64,000 nt of DNA from DATARR01 sp034666985 (GTDB lineage: Bacteria > Acidobacteriota > Thermoanaerobaculia > Multivoradales > UBA5704). This document shows positions 32,576 through 43,670 of this stretch, piece after piece. The stretch lies in assembly GCA_034666985.1 (NCBI GenBank), contig JAXDKS010000006.1, positions 62,001-126,000 of the forward strand. Direction: 5' to 3'. Position numbers and translations under genes: made by a program. The notes below the pieces were generated by a model. That model saw nothing but the letters and a program-made list of their open reading frames with translations. It was not told the DNA's origin and did no database searches. Positions within the stretch are counted from its first letter, which is position 1. Every line of letters starts with the position of its first letter.

Positions 32576-35194
32576 ATGCCGCGCCGAACCCTGCCGATCC
32601 TGTTCGTCCTGTCTTTGGCCCTGTCTTTGACCCTGTCATTGGTCCTGCCGTCGCCGTCCGTCGCCGCCGGGATCCCCACGCCGGAGAGCTTCCTGGGCCA
32701 CCCCGTGGGGGCCGACCGCAAGCTCGCCCCTTGGCCCAAGGTCGTGGAGTACCTGCGCCTCGTGGCCGCCGGGTCCGGCCGCATCTCCATCGAATCGGCG
32801 GGCAAGTCCACCCAGGGCAACGACATGCCCGTCGTGGTGATCACCTCGGAGGAGAACCAGTTGCATCTGGATCGCTACCGCGAGATCGCCCGCCGGCTGG
32901 CCAACCCCGACGGGCTCTCCGAGGCCGAGGCCCGCGCCCTGGCCCGGGAGGGGAAGACCATCGCCCTGGTCACCTGCTCCATCCACTCCACCGAGGTGGG
33001 CTCGACCCAGATGGCGATGGAATTCGTCCACGACATGGCCACCACCCAGGAGCCGGCGAAGCTCTCGTGGCTGAACGACGTCGTGCTCCTGCTCATGCCG
33101 TCGATCAATCCCGACGGCCAGGTGATGGTGGTGGACTGGTACGACAAGTGGGTGGGCACCCCCTTCGAAGGAGGCCAGATGCCCTGGCTCTACCATCTCT
33201 ACGCCGGGCACGACAACAACCGCGATTTCTACATGCTGACCCAGAAGGAGTCGCAGGCCGTCAACGACCTCCTCTACCACCGCTGGTACCCCCAGATCTT
33301 CCTCGACGAGCACCAGATGGGATCGGTCGGCCCGCGCATGTTCGTGCCGCCCCAGGCCGACCCTCTCGCCCCGGACGTGCACTCGCTCATCTTCCGCCAG
33401 GCCGACCTCCTGGGTACGGCGATGAGTGTCCGCCTGGAGGAGGCGGGCAAGCTCGGGGTGGGGAACAGCATGATCTTCGACAGCTACTGGCCGGGGGGCA
33501 CCCGCAACACGGCGTGGTGGAAGAACGTCACCGGCCTGCTCACCGAGGTGGCGAGCGCCCGGATCGCCACCCCCATGCGCATCGAGCCGGGTGAGCTGCG
33601 GGGCGAGGTCAAGGGGCTGCCCGAGTACAAGCGGCAGTCGAACTTCCCCTCGCCCTGGCCCGGTGGCTGGTGGCGGCTGCGCGACATCGTGGAGTACGAG
33701 CTGGTGTCCACCGGCGCTTTCGTCGAGACGGGCGCCCGCTACCGCGAGGATTTCCTGTTCAACGTCTACCGCATGGCCCGGGAGGCCACCGAACGGGGAA
33801 GCCACGAGCCGCCGTACGCCTTCCTGGTGCCGCCGGACCAGGGGGACCCGGTGTCCGCGGCCCTGCTCGTGGAGCTGCTGATCCGTCACGGCGTGCGGGT
33901 GGAGCGCGCCGGCGCGGCGTTCACGGTTGGTCGCGCGGCCTATCCCGCGGGGACGTACGTCATCCCCGCGGCCCAGCCCTACCGGCAGTTCCTGCTCACC
34001 ATGCTGCGGCCGGGGCGCTACCCGGAGGTGATCCCCTACGCGGGGGGCCCGGTGCTGCCGCCCTACGACGTGACGGCCTGGTCGCTCCCCCTCTTCTTCG
34101 GCGTCGAGGTGGACGAGGCCGGCGCGCCCGTTCCCGCCGTGGCCGCCGCGGCGCCGGTGGACGCTCCGGTCTGGCCGGGGGGCGAGGTGGCGAAAGGGGT
34201 CGGCGGCTATCTCATCTCCCACCGCGCCGACTCGGCCATCACGGCCCAGAACCGTCTCCTGGCCGACGGGAAGAAGGTCTACTGGCTCCGGCAGACGCCG
34301 GCCGCTCCGGCCAGGGGTGAATTGGGGGATCTCTATCTTCCCCCGGGCGAGGCGACGCCCGAGGCCCTGAGCCGGCTGTCGCGCGAGCTCCACCTCCCCA
34401 TCCTCCCTCTCGACCGGGCTCCGGCCGGCCCCGCCTACCGGGTGAAGCCCATCCGTGTCGGTCTCTACAAGCCCTGGGTGGCCAGCCTGGACGAGGGGTG
34501 GACCCGCTTCCTCCTGGAGCGCTACGGCTTCGCCTTCCAGAACCTCGACAACGCTCAGATGAAGGGCGGCTCCTACCCAGGGAAGGTGGACGTGATCCTG
34601 CTGCCGTCCGTGGACGCGGAGGTGATCGAGAAGGGGGCGAAGGCCTCGGCCATGCCCGCCCCCTACGCCGGGGGCCTCGGCACGGAGGGGGGCGAGAAGC
34701 TCAAGAAGTGGGTGCAGGACGGCGGCACCCTGGTGGCGCTCGACGACTCGTCGGGCTACGTCATCAAGCTCCTGGAGCTGCCGGTGAGCAACGCCCTGGA
34801 GAAGGTCTCCGAGGAGGAGTTCCACGTGCCGGGCTCCATGCTGCGCATCCTGATGGACACCACCCACCCCCTGAGCTGGGGGATGAGCGCCGCGGAGGTC
34901 GCCTTCTTCGCCGATTCGCCCGCTTTCCAGACCAACGTACCCGATGCCCGCTTCGAGCGCCGGGTGGTGGCCACCTACCCGGAGCACGGGACGGACATCC
35001 TGGTCAGCGGCTATCTCAAGGGCGCCGGGAAGCTGGAGCGGAAGGCGGCGGTGGTGGAGCTCAAGGTGGGCAAGGGACGGGTGGTCCTCATCGGCTTCCA
35101 CCCCCAGCAACGGGCGCAGCCGCATAGGACGTTCAAGCTGCTGTGGAACGCGTTGTACTGGGGAGGGCTGGAGGAGGCGACCCTCACCCCCTGA
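32576..35194 (+). CDS. M14-family zinc carboxypeptidase-like exported protein
   Basis: 872 aa with signal peptide (its core SLALSLTLSLVL is coded by a short internal repeat). The M14 peptidase domain spans about residues 40-330. The zinc HxxE motif is SIHSTEVGS near residue 140, substrate-binding NPDGQ and NNNRD-like HDNNRDFYMLTQKE follow, and the later His ligand is LDEHQMG. The C-terminal about 500 residues, including a Gly-rich DDSSGYVIKL segment and RVVLIGFHPQQRAQPHRTFK near the end, look like a glutamine-amidotransferase-like fold used for substrate access. Acts outside the cytoplasm on peptides. GGAGGAG at 32564-32570 fixes the start. Confidence 0.85.
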   Translation: MPRRTLPILFVLSLALSLTLSLVLPSPSVAAGIPTPESFLGHPVGADRKLAPWPKVVEYLRLVAAGSGRISIESAGKSTQGNDMPVVVITSEENQLHLDRYREIARRLANPDGLSEAEARALAREGKTIALVTCSIHSTEVGSTQMAMEFVHDMATTQEPAKLSWLNDVVLLLMPSINPDGQVMVVDWYDKWVGTPFEGGQMPWLYHLYAGHDNNRDFYMLTQKESQAVNDLLYHRWYPQIFLDEHQMGSVGPRMFVPPQADPLAPDVHSLIFRQADLLGTAMSVRLEEAGKLGVGNSMIFDSYWPGGTRNTAWWKNVTGLLTEVASARIATPMRIEPGELRGEVKGLPEYKRQSNFPSPWPGGWWRLRDIVEYELVSTGAFVETGARYREDFLFNVYRMAREATERGSHEPPYAFLVPPDQGDPVSAALLVELLIRHGVRVERAGAAFTVGRAAYPAGTYVIPAAQPYRQFLLTMLRPGRYPEVIPYAGGPVLPPYDVTAWSLPLFFGVEVDEAGAPVPAVAAAAPVDAPVWPGGEVAKGVGGYLISHRADSAITAQNRLLADGKKVYWLRQTPAAPARGELGDLYLPPGEATPEALSRLSRELHLPILPLDRAPAGPAYRVKPIRVGLYKPWVASLDEGWTRFLLERYGFAFQNLDNAQMKGGSYPGKVDVILLPSVDAEVIEKGAKASAMPAPYAGGLGTEGGEKLKKWVQDGGTLVALDDSSGYVIKLLELPVSNALEKVSEEEFHVPGSMLRILMDTTHPLSWGMSAAEVAFFADSPAFQTNVPDARFERRVVATYPEHGTDILVSGYLKGAGKLERKAAVVELKVGKGRVVLIGFHPQQRAQPHRTFKLLWNALYWGGLEEATLTP

Positions 35195-35216
35195 CCCAAA
35201 GAAGATAGAAGCTGTT

Positions 35217-35269
35217 CCCCCTCTCCCTGGAAAGGCGGGCGGAAGGCAGGGAGAGGGCAGGGGTGAGGG
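35217..35269 (+). repeat. Family B-like repeat between convergent genes
   Basis: Arms CCCTCTCCCT (35218-35227) and AGGGAGAGGG (35248-35257) with tail CAGGGGTGAGGG, three bases before the TAG of the kinase gene on the minus strand. It lies 22 nt after the peptidase gene and could serve as a two-way terminator. Confidence 0.7.
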
Positions 35270-35272
35270 CTT

Positions 35273-36532
35273 CTAGTCCCCGCTCTCCAGCACCTCGCGC
35301 ACCTTGGCCGCCAGCTCGCGGCCGCTGAAGGGCTTCTTGAGCAGCGGGGCGTCCTCGCGGTTCAGGCTGTCACTCTCGGCGAGGCCGGCGGGGTAGCCGG
35401 TGGCGAAGAGCACGCGCATCTCCGGGCGCTTGAAGGCGAGACGCTCGGCGAGCTCGACGCCGGACATGCCGTCCATGAGGATGTCGGTCACCATGAGATG
35501 GATCGGCCCCGGATGGCTCTGGCTGATGCGGATGGCCTCGGCCCCGTCGCGGGCTTCGAGAACGTTGTAGCCACGGTTGGCGAGGATCTGCACCAGGGGC
35601 TTGCGCACGTTCTCCTCGTCCTCGACGATGAGCAGGGTCTCCCACTCCCTGGCCGGAGTCGCCGGTTCGCCGCCCGCGGCCTCGATCGACTCCTCGGCGC
35701 TGGGCAGGAAGATGAGGAAACGCGAGCCGCTGCCCGGCTCGCTGTCGGCCAGGATGTGCCCACCGCTCTGGCTGATCACGCCGTAGGCCGTGGAGAGCCC
35801 CAGACCCGTGATCTCCATGCCGCCCTTGGTGGTGAAGAACGGCTCGAAGGCGTGGCGGCGCACGTCCTCTTCCATGCCCGGACCCGTGTCGCTCACCTTG
35901 AGGAGCACCCAGCGGCCGGGGGTGGCCCGCAGCGGATGGGTGAGGTTCCCCGGCTGGACGTCCACGTTCTGCGTCTCCAGCACCACCTTGCCGCCGTCCG
36001 GCATGACGTCGCGGGCGTTCGAGATCAGGTTGCCGATCACCTGCTCGAACTGCTCGGCGTCGAGCGACACGCGGTCGAGGTCGGGATGGAGGTCCAGCTT
36101 CAGCTCGATGTCGTCGCCCAGGAAGCGGCGCATGCGGTCCTCCATCCCGGTCAGCAGGTGGTTGAGCTGCAGGATGCGGGACTGGAGCACCTGCCGGCCG
36201 CTGAAGGCGAGGAGCTGGCGGGCCAGGGCGGCGCCCCGCTCGCCGACTTTCTCGATCTCCCGCAGGTGCTTGCGGGCCGGGTCGTCGCCGGACATCGAGC
36301 CCATGGCCAGCTCCGTCTGGAAGGAGATGGCGGTGAGCAGGTTGTTGAAGACGTGGGCGATGCCGCCCGCCAGACGGCCCATGGCGTCCATGCTCTGCGC
36401 CTGGGCCGGGATCTCCTCGCCCTGGCGCATCAGCCGGCGGGTCTCCGCCAGCCGGGTGCTCCGGGTCTCCTCGGAAGGGAGATCCTCGACGGCCCGGACC
36501 AGGTTCGGGATGTTGTTGGGGTGTGTGCGCAT
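35273..36532 (-). CDS. Histidine kinase with C-terminal receiver domain
   Basis: About 419 aa, no TM helix, so cytoplasmic. HisKA-type box MGRLAGGIAHVFNNLLTAIS (His near residue 60; most relatives have HDFNN, here HVFNN). HATPase: NLISNARDVMPDGG, DTGPGM, GLGLSTAYGVI. Receiver (about 300-415): LLIVEDEEN, phospho-acceptor D in VTDILMDGMSG, LFATGYP, LLKKPF. There is no recognisable input domain in the first 45 residues, so the signal must come from a partner. ATG 36532 has AAGGGA upstream; a GTG at 36556 is an alternative start. The sigma-factor gene lies 99 nt upstream on the same strand. Confidence 0.87.
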   Translation of the reverse strand: MRTHPNNIPNLVRAVEDLPSEETRSTRLAETRRLMRQGEEIPAQAQSMDAMGRLAGGIAHVFNNLLTAISFQTELAMGSMSGDDPARKHLREIEKVGERGAALARQLLAFSGRQVLQSRILQLNHLLTGMEDRMRRFLGDDIELKLDLHPDLDRVSLDAEQFEQVIGNLISNARDVMPDGGKVVLETQNVDVQPGNLTHPLRATPGRWVLLKVSDTGPGMEEDVRRHAFEPFFTTKGGMEITGLGLSTAYGVISQSGGHILADSEPGSGSRFLIFLPSAEESIEAAGGEPATPAREWETLLIVEDEENVRKPLVQILANRGYNVLEARDGAEAIRISQSHPGPIHLMVTDILMDGMSGVELAERLAFKRPEMRVLFATGYPAGLAESDSLNREDAPLLKKPFSGRELAAKVREVLESGD

Positions 36533-36631
36533 AGGGTCTTTTTCCCTTGGGTCCACGGCGGGACCCGGTCGGAGGAGCGCCTGGGGGCTCCCCAGGAGGT
36601 GAGTCGCTCCTCCCAGGGTAACATGCAGGTT

Positions 36632-37198
36632 TCAGTCCAGGTCCAGGTCTGGAACCTCGGGCTCCGGCGCGGCCCGGCGGGAGCTCCGCCGCCGGATCCG
36701 CGACATGGATCGGAGGGTGAGCTTGCGGATGCTCGAGGGGCAGTAGCCCAGGCGGTCCGCCACCTCCTGGGGGCTGAAACCCAGGGCGAAGCGGAGCCAG
36801 AGGGCCTGACGGTGACGCTTTTCCAGCGGCCGGAGGAGGTTGTGCAGATCGCGCGCCTCGTCCTGTTTCTCCTGGAGCGGCGGCAGCGGCGGGCAGAGGA
36901 CCTCCAGCGCCGTCGGGTCCATCCCCTCGACAGGATCGGCCCGCTGATCCTTCCAGTACTTCGTGCACTTGTAGCGCAGCGTGCCGAGGACCCAGCCCTC
37001 CTTGTTGTAGAGGGTGTCCCACTTGCGGAGAACCTCGACGAAGGTGTCCTGAAGGAGGTCTTCAGCGTCCTGGCTGGGGATGTTGCAGAGGCGCAGGACC
37101 AGCTTGAGACGGTAGCGCATCCGCTGGAGAAACTGCTCCAGGGATTCGGGCTCGGCTTGGGGATCAGGGTCGGATTTGAGGTCTGGGGCGCCGTTCAC
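36632..37198 (-). CDS. ECF-like sigma-70 family RNA polymerase sigma factor
   Basis: 188 aa. Region 2 is at about 20-85 (LEQFLQRMRYRLKLVLRLCN, AEDLLQDTFVEVLRKWD) and region 4 at about 120-170 (RPLEKRHRQALWLRFALGFS, PQEVADRLGYCPSSIRKLTL) with the expected helix-turn-helix. No anti-sigma gene is beside it. The acidic, Pro-rich tail (PEPEVPDLDLD) is unusual. It directs RNA polymerase to an unknown regulon; the kinase gene follows on the same strand, so both may be one signalling unit. Confidence 0.85.
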   Translation of the reverse strand: MNGAPDLKSDPDPQAEPESLEQFLQRMRYRLKLVLRLCNIPSQDAEDLLQDTFVEVLRKWDTLYNKEGWVLGTLRYKCTKYWKDQRADPVEGMDPTALEVLCPPLPPLQEKQDEARDLHNLLRPLEKRHRQALWLRFALGFSPQEVADRLGYCPSSIRKLTLRSMSRIRRRSSRRAAPEPEVPDLDLD

Positions 37199-37300
37199 GG
37201 GTGGCTCGCGGGACCGGCCGCGGGATTGCGGCAGGGTTCGTCCACCCGAACTTTATCACTCACATCGGCAACTTCGTGTGCCGCCTTGCCGGAACGCGGC

Positions 37301-37645
37301 TCAGAACATCCCGAGCTGGAGGCGCGCCGCCTCGGACATCATGGACGGGTTCCAGGACGGATCCCACACCAGCTCGACGTCGGCGGAGGCGACGCCGGGC
37401 ACGCTCTCCACCTTGGCCTTGACCTCGCCGGGAAGGGAGCCGGCCACCGGGCAGCCGGGCGAGGTGAGCGTCATCTTGACCTGGACGCGGCCCCCCTCCT
37501 GGATGTCGACGTCGTAGATCAGCCCCAGCTCGTAGATGTTGACCGGGATCTCGGGGTCGAAGACGGTCTTGAGGGCGTCGACGATGCCGTTCTCGACGTC
37601 CGAGGGATCGGCCGGCGTGCTTTCCGTATCGAGGGGATCCGTCAT
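37301..37645 (-). CDS. sufT: SufT-type DUF59/MIP18 Fe-S assembly protein
   Basis: 114 aa. The MIP18 core is intact: KTVFDPEIPVNIYELGLIYD, VKMTLTSPGCPVAGSLPGEV and a VELVWDPSWNPSMMSEAARL ending typical for SufT. The conserved Cys in TSPGCP is present. It helps mature Fe-S proteins under demand and is the last gene of the suf operon, 9 nt after sufU. Confidence 0.92.
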   Translation of the reverse strand: MTDPLDTESTPADPSDVENGIVDALKTVFDPEIPVNIYELGLIYDVDIQEGGRVQVKMTLTSPGCPVAGSLPGEVKAKVESVPGVASADVELVWDPSWNPSMMSEAARLQLGMF

Positions 37646-37654
37646 GGTGAGCTC

Positions 37655-38107
37655 CTACTCGGTGGAGACGGGTTGAGACTTCTCTTCCGCTGCCAGCGCC
37701 GCCAGCAGGGTGTGCCAGGCCAGCGTAGCGCACTTGACCCGCATGGGGTATTCGCGGACGCCGGTGAAGACGGCGAGCTTGCCCAGCTCCGGGGAGCCCG
37801 CCCCGACGCCGGTGGTGACCAGGTCCTGGAAGACGTGGAAGAGCCGGCGGGCCTCCTCGACCGTCTGGCCCTTGAGGGCCTCGGTCATCAGCGAGGCGGA
37901 GGCGGTCGAAATGGCACACCCCGCGCCCTGGAAGGCGAGGTCACGGATGCGGCCGTCCGCCAGGTCGAGGAACACGGTCACCTTGTCGCCACACAGGGGG
38001 TTGTTCCCCTCGGCCTGGTGGTTGGAGGCCGGCAGGGGCCCGAAATTGCGGGGCCGGCGGTTGTGGTCGAGGATGACCTCCTGGTAGAGGTCCCGGAGCT
38101 CGCTCAT
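37655..38107 (-). CDS. sufU: SufU/IscU-like Fe-S assembly scaffold or sulfur transfer protein
   Basis: 150 aa from ATG 38107 (MSELRDLYQEVILDHNRRPR is the family N terminus; a TTG at 38122 is an alternative). The three metal/cluster cysteines are in place: EGNNPLCGDKV, GAGCAISTASASLM and RVKCATLAWHTL. The zinc-bound form accepts sulfur from SufS. It starts 8 nt after sufS ends. Confidence 0.93.
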   Translation of the reverse strand: MSELRDLYQEVILDHNRRPRNFGPLPASNHQAEGNNPLCGDKVTVFLDLADGRIRDLAFQGAGCAISTASASLMTEALKGQTVEEARRLFHVFQDLVTTGVGAGSPELGKLAVFTGVREYPMRVKCATLAWHTLLAALAAEEKSQPVSTE

Positions 38108-38114
38108 CGGTTCA

Positions 38115-39377
38115 TCATCCAAAGAGCTCCCGCGCCCGGTGAAGGGCGGCGGCCAGCGCCGCGACCTCCTCGCGGGTGTTGTAGAGACCGAAGGAGGCGC
38201 GCGTCGTGGCCGGCACCCGGAAGTGCTCCATCACCGGCTGGGCGCAATGGTGGCCGGCGCGCACGGCGATCCCCTCGCCGTCGAGGATCGTCCCCACGTC
38301 GTGAGGGTGGATCCCCTCCATCCTGAACGAGAGCACGGCCGCCTTGTCTCGGGCGGTGCCGATCACCGCGAGGCCGGGCACCTCGGCCAGGCGCTCCGTG
38401 GCCAGGGCCAGCAGCCCGGTCTCCCAGGCGGCCACGGCGGGCAGGCCGAGGTCGGTCAGGTAGTCGAGGGCCGCGCCGAGACCGACCGCCGCCTCGATGG
38501 CGGGAGTCCCGGCCTCGAAGCGGTGCGGCGGCGGGGCGTAGGTGGTCTTCGCGAAGCTGACGGTGCGGACCATGCCACCCCCTCCCTGCCACGGCGGCAT
38601 CGCCGCCAGCAGCTCCGCCCTCCCCCAGAGGACGCCGATGCCGCTGGGGCCGTAGACCTTGTGACCGGAGAAGGCAAAGAAGTCGCATCCTAGAGCCTGG
38701 ACGTCGACGCCCAGGTGGGGGGCGGACTGGGCGCCGTCCACCAGCACCAGGGCGCCGGCCGCGTGGGCCCGGTCGGCGATGGCCCTCACGGGGTTGATCG
38801 TGCCCAGGGCGTTGGACATGTGAGCCACGGCCACCAACCGGGTGCGGGAGGAGAGGAGGCGCTCCAGCTCCTCCAGGATCACCTCGCCGCGATCGTCGAT
38901 GGGGGCCACCCGCAGGACCGCTCCGCGCTCCTCGCACAGGAGCTGCCAGGGGATGATGTTCGAGTGATGCTCCAGCTCGGTGATCAGCACCTCGTCGCCG
39001 GGCCCCACGTTGCGCCGTCCCCAACTCGCTGCCACCAGGTTGATGGCCTCGGTGGTGCCGCGGACGAAGACGATCTCCTCGGCGCTCGGAGCGTTGAGGA
39101 ACCGGCGCACCGTCTCCCGCGCCCGCTCCCGGGCTTCGGTGGAGCGCTGCGAGAGGGTGTGCACCCCGCGCTCGACGTTGGCGTAGTACTCGCCGTAGCA
39201 GCCGGCGAGGGCCTCCGCCACCGCCCGGGGCTTCTGGGTGGAGGCGGCGTTGTCGAGATAGGCGAGGGGATGCCCGTGCACCTTTTGCGCAAGAATGGGA
39301 AAATCCGCGCGGACCCGGTCCAGGTCGTAGACCGGGACCGTTTCACAGATCGCGGGGGCTGCCACGGTCATCGTCAT
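38115..39377 (-). CDS. sufS: Cysteine desulfurase
   Basis: 420 aa, PLP enzyme that takes sulfur from cysteine for Fe-S clusters. PLP lysine in FFAFSGHKVYGPSGIGVLWG, catalytic cysteine in AVRAGHHCAQPVMEHFRVP, plus ITELEHHSNIIPWQ and NAASTQKP of class II (SufS-type). Start at ATG 39377 (MTMTVAAP); the second ATG at 39371 is possible. Lies 23 nt downstream of sufD. Confidence 0.95.
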   Translation of the reverse strand: MTMTVAAPAICETVPVYDLDRVRADFPILAQKVHGHPLAYLDNAASTQKPRAVAEALAGCYGEYYANVERGVHTLSQRSTEARERARETVRRFLNAPSAEEIVFVRGTTEAINLVAASWGRRNVGPGDEVLITELEHHSNIIPWQLLCEERGAVLRVAPIDDRGEVILEELERLLSSRTRLVAVAHMSNALGTINPVRAIADRAHAAGALVLVDGAQSAPHLGVDVQALGCDFFAFSGHKVYGPSGIGVLWGRAELLAAMPPWQGGGGMVRTVSFAKTTYAPPPHRFEAGTPAIEAAVGLGAALDYLTDLGLPAVAAWETGLLALATERLAEVPGLAVIGTARDKAAVLSFRMEGIHPHDVGTILDGEGIAVRAGHHCAQPVMEHFRVPATTRASFGLYNTREEVAALAAALHRARELFG

Positions 39378-39400
39378 CCCCAGGGATCCCCAGCCCTCAT

Positions 39401-40762
39401 CTACACCGCCTGCCGGACGACCTCGCCCTTGGGCAGGCGGGCGAAGAGGAACTCCTCGAGGTCCTTGCGCACCGGCTCCACCTGGATGCGCTCCACGATG
39501 TCGCTGGCGAAGGCCCAGGTCAGCAGGCTGCGCGCCGCCTCCTCGCCGATGCCGCGGGAGCGAAGATAGAAGACCGCGTCCTCGTCGAGCTGGCCGACCG
39601 TCGAGCCGTGGGTGCACTTGACGTCGTCGGCGTAGATTTCGAGCTGCGGGTTGGAGTTCGCGATCGCGTCGCGCGACAGCAGGAGGTTGCGGTTCGACTG
39701 CTTGGCGTCCGTCTTCTGGGCGCCGGGGTGAACGTGGATCAGGCCGTTGAACACCGCCCGCGCCTTGCCGTCCAGCACGCCCTTGTAGAGCTCGTGGCTG
39801 GCACAGTGGGGCTTGGCGTGCTCCACCCGCATGTGGTTGTCCACGTGCTGGCGGCCGTCCACCAGATACAGGCCGTTGAGGATGCAGTCGATCCCCTCGC
39901 CGGCGAGCACGGCGTTGACGTCGTTGCGCACCAAGCCGCCGCCGAGCGAGATCGAGTGGGAGCGCGGCACGCTGTTGCGCTCGCCCTGCACCTGGAAGGT
40001 GGCGACGTGGAAGGCTTCGCGGCTCTCCCGCTGCACCTTGTAGTGGTCCACCACCGAATTGGGGCCCGCCACCATCTCGGTTACGGGACAATTGAAGTAG
40101 GCGCCGGTGCCGGCGTAGGTCTCCACCACCGTGAGCTGGCTGTTCTCGCCCGCCACGAAGAGGTTCCGCGGATAGGAGACGGTCGGCCGCCCCTCCTCCG
40201 AGGACGACAGGAAGAGCAGGTGGATCAGCCCCGTCACCGCACCGCGGGGGACGTGGATGAAGGCGCCGTCGCGCAGGAACGCCGTGTTGAGCGCCACGAA
40301 CGGCTGCTGATCGATGGTGGCGATGGCGAGCCGGCCGAGCCAGGGCTCCACGAGGCCGGGGGTCGCGGCGAGAGCCTCCGCCAGGCTGGTCACCACCACG
40401 CCGGGAGGAAGCCCGGTGACCCCGGCGTTCGACGACAGCTTGCCTGAGTAGCGGCCGTCCACGAACACCAGCCGCGCGGCGGCCGGGAAGTCGAACGGCG
40501 CGATCTGCTCCGGCTCCACCGCGTCCGGATCGCTGCCGGAACGGTGGAAGGTCCCCTGGGCAATGGGGGCGACGTTGGTCAGCCGCCACTCCTCCTGCTT
40601 GTTGCTGGGGAAGCCGAGGGCCATGAAGCGCTCCAGCCCCCGCCGGCGCAGGGCTTGAACGAACGCGGGCTCCGAAGCCGGCAATTCGCGCTGGAACCGC
40701 TCGAAGTCAGCAATATAGGGAGTGAGCACGCCCGGGATGTTCTGGATTTCCGTCGCTGGCAT
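39401..40762 (-). CDS. sufD: Fe-S cluster assembly protein SufD
   Basis: 453 aa, subunit of the SufBCD scaffold complex. Family signatures: FPSNKQEEWRLTNVAPIAQG near the N terminus, DYFNCPVTE-like TGAYFNCPVTEMVAGPNSVV, and RHVDNHMRVEHAKPHCASHE followed by LYKGVLDGKARAVFNGLIHV and SDIVERIQVEPVRKDLEEFL at the end. It pairs with SufB and SufC encoded just upstream. Confidence 0.95.
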   Translation of the reverse strand: MPATEIQNIPGVLTPYIADFERFQRELPASEPAFVQALRRRGLERFMALGFPSNKQEEWRLTNVAPIAQGTFHRSGSDPDAVEPEQIAPFDFPAAARLVFVDGRYSGKLSSNAGVTGLPPGVVVTSLAEALAATPGLVEPWLGRLAIATIDQQPFVALNTAFLRDGAFIHVPRGAVTGLIHLLFLSSSEEGRPTVSYPRNLFVAGENSQLTVVETYAGTGAYFNCPVTEMVAGPNSVVDHYKVQRESREAFHVATFQVQGERNSVPRSHSISLGGGLVRNDVNAVLAGEGIDCILNGLYLVDGRQHVDNHMRVEHAKPHCASHELYKGVLDGKARAVFNGLIHVHPGAQKTDAKQSNRNLLLSRDAIANSNPQLEIYADDVKCTHGSTVGQLDEDAVFYLRSRGIGEEAARSLLTWAFASDIVERIQVEPVRKDLEEFLFARLPKGEVVRQAV

Positions 40763-40772
40763 GGCGGGCTCC

Positions 40773-41537
<765 letters not shown>

Positions 41538-41576
41538 ATGGATTCCATTTAGATTTTGGATTGGCAGAGCTCGGGA

Positions 41577-43034
<1,458 letters not shown>

Positions 43035-43090
43035 TGTTTCCTCTGATATTTCTTCTATAAAGACGATAGAGCCCCCTCGGGCTCGCGAGA

Positions 43091-43573
43091 TCAGATTTCC
43101 TGGAGCGCGGCCGGCGTGAAGGCGGCACGGCCGCTGCCACCGCCCAGTGTCACCAGCTCCTGCGGCGGTCTGCTGCTGCGGGCCATCTCCGCGAGGGTGA
43201 TCCCCTCCAGCGCCGCGCGCACCGCCACGTTGATGCGCTGCCAGTTGGAGCGCACCGGGCAGAGCGTCTCGTGGGAGCAGTCCCCCTCGACGCTGATGCA
43301 CTGGGTGATGGCGATGGGCCCTTCGAGGGCCGCGATGATCTCCGCCATGGAGATCTCCTCCGCCTGCCGGGCCAGGCCGTAGCCGCCCTTGACCCCGCGA
43401 TGGGAGGTCAGCAGCCCCTCCCGCGCCACCAGCTTCAGGATCTTGCTCACCATGGGCAGCGGCAGCCGCGTCTCCGCCGCCAGCTCCGGAGCGTTGAGCT
43501 GCCGCTCCGGATGAGCCGCGAGATACGTCAGGAGTACGATGCCGTAGTCGGTCTGCTTGGTGATGCGGATCAT
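43091..43573 (-). CDS. Rrf2-family SUF system regulator
   Basis: 160 aa. Winged-helix Rrf2 fold: MIRITKQTDYGIVLLTYLAA, SKILKLVAREGLLTSHRGVK, GGYGLARQAEEISMAEIIAA. Three cysteines in CISVEGDCSHETLCPVRSNW form the IscR/SufR-type Fe-S sensor site. When its cluster is lost it should release or alter control of the suf genes. It is the first gene of the suf transcript, so autoregulation at the palindrome just upstream is likely. The name sufR has been used for this family, but cyanobacterial SufR is different, so I leave the symbol empty. Confidence 0.92.
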   Translation of the reverse strand: MIRITKQTDYGIVLLTYLAAHPERQLNAPELAAETRLPLPMVSKILKLVAREGLLTSHRGVKGGYGLARQAEEISMAEIIAALEGPIAITQCISVEGDCSHETLCPVRSNWQRINVAVRAALEGITLAEMARSSRPPQELVTLGGGSGRAAFTPAALQEI

Positions 43574-43594
43574 GGTTTTTCCTGGCTCTCAAAC

Positions 43595-43621
43595 CCGATT
43601 CACAAAACAGGACTGAATCGG
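43595..43621. promoter_or_regulatory. Palindrome in the suf leader, candidate operator
   Basis: CCGATTCA (43595-43602) and TGAATCGG (43614-43621) are perfect 8-bp arms 11 bases apart. It starts about 10 nt downstream of the -10 box of the suf promoter and ends about 20 nt before the regulator ATG, the position of a repressor operator. A leader hairpin is the alternative. Confidence 0.55.
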
Positions 43622-43631
43622 TACGAATTCC

Positions 43632-43659
43632 ATGATAGCAGGGTGAGGGGGATTGTCAA
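43632..43659 (-). promoter_or_regulatory. suf operon promoter
   Basis: Minus strand TTGACA (43659-43654), 16-base spacer, TATCAT (43637-43632). The -35 is a perfect consensus match. The leader to ATG 43573 would be about 50 nt and contains the palindrome. Confidence 0.7.
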
Positions 43660-43670
43660 CCAGGGGGGTG

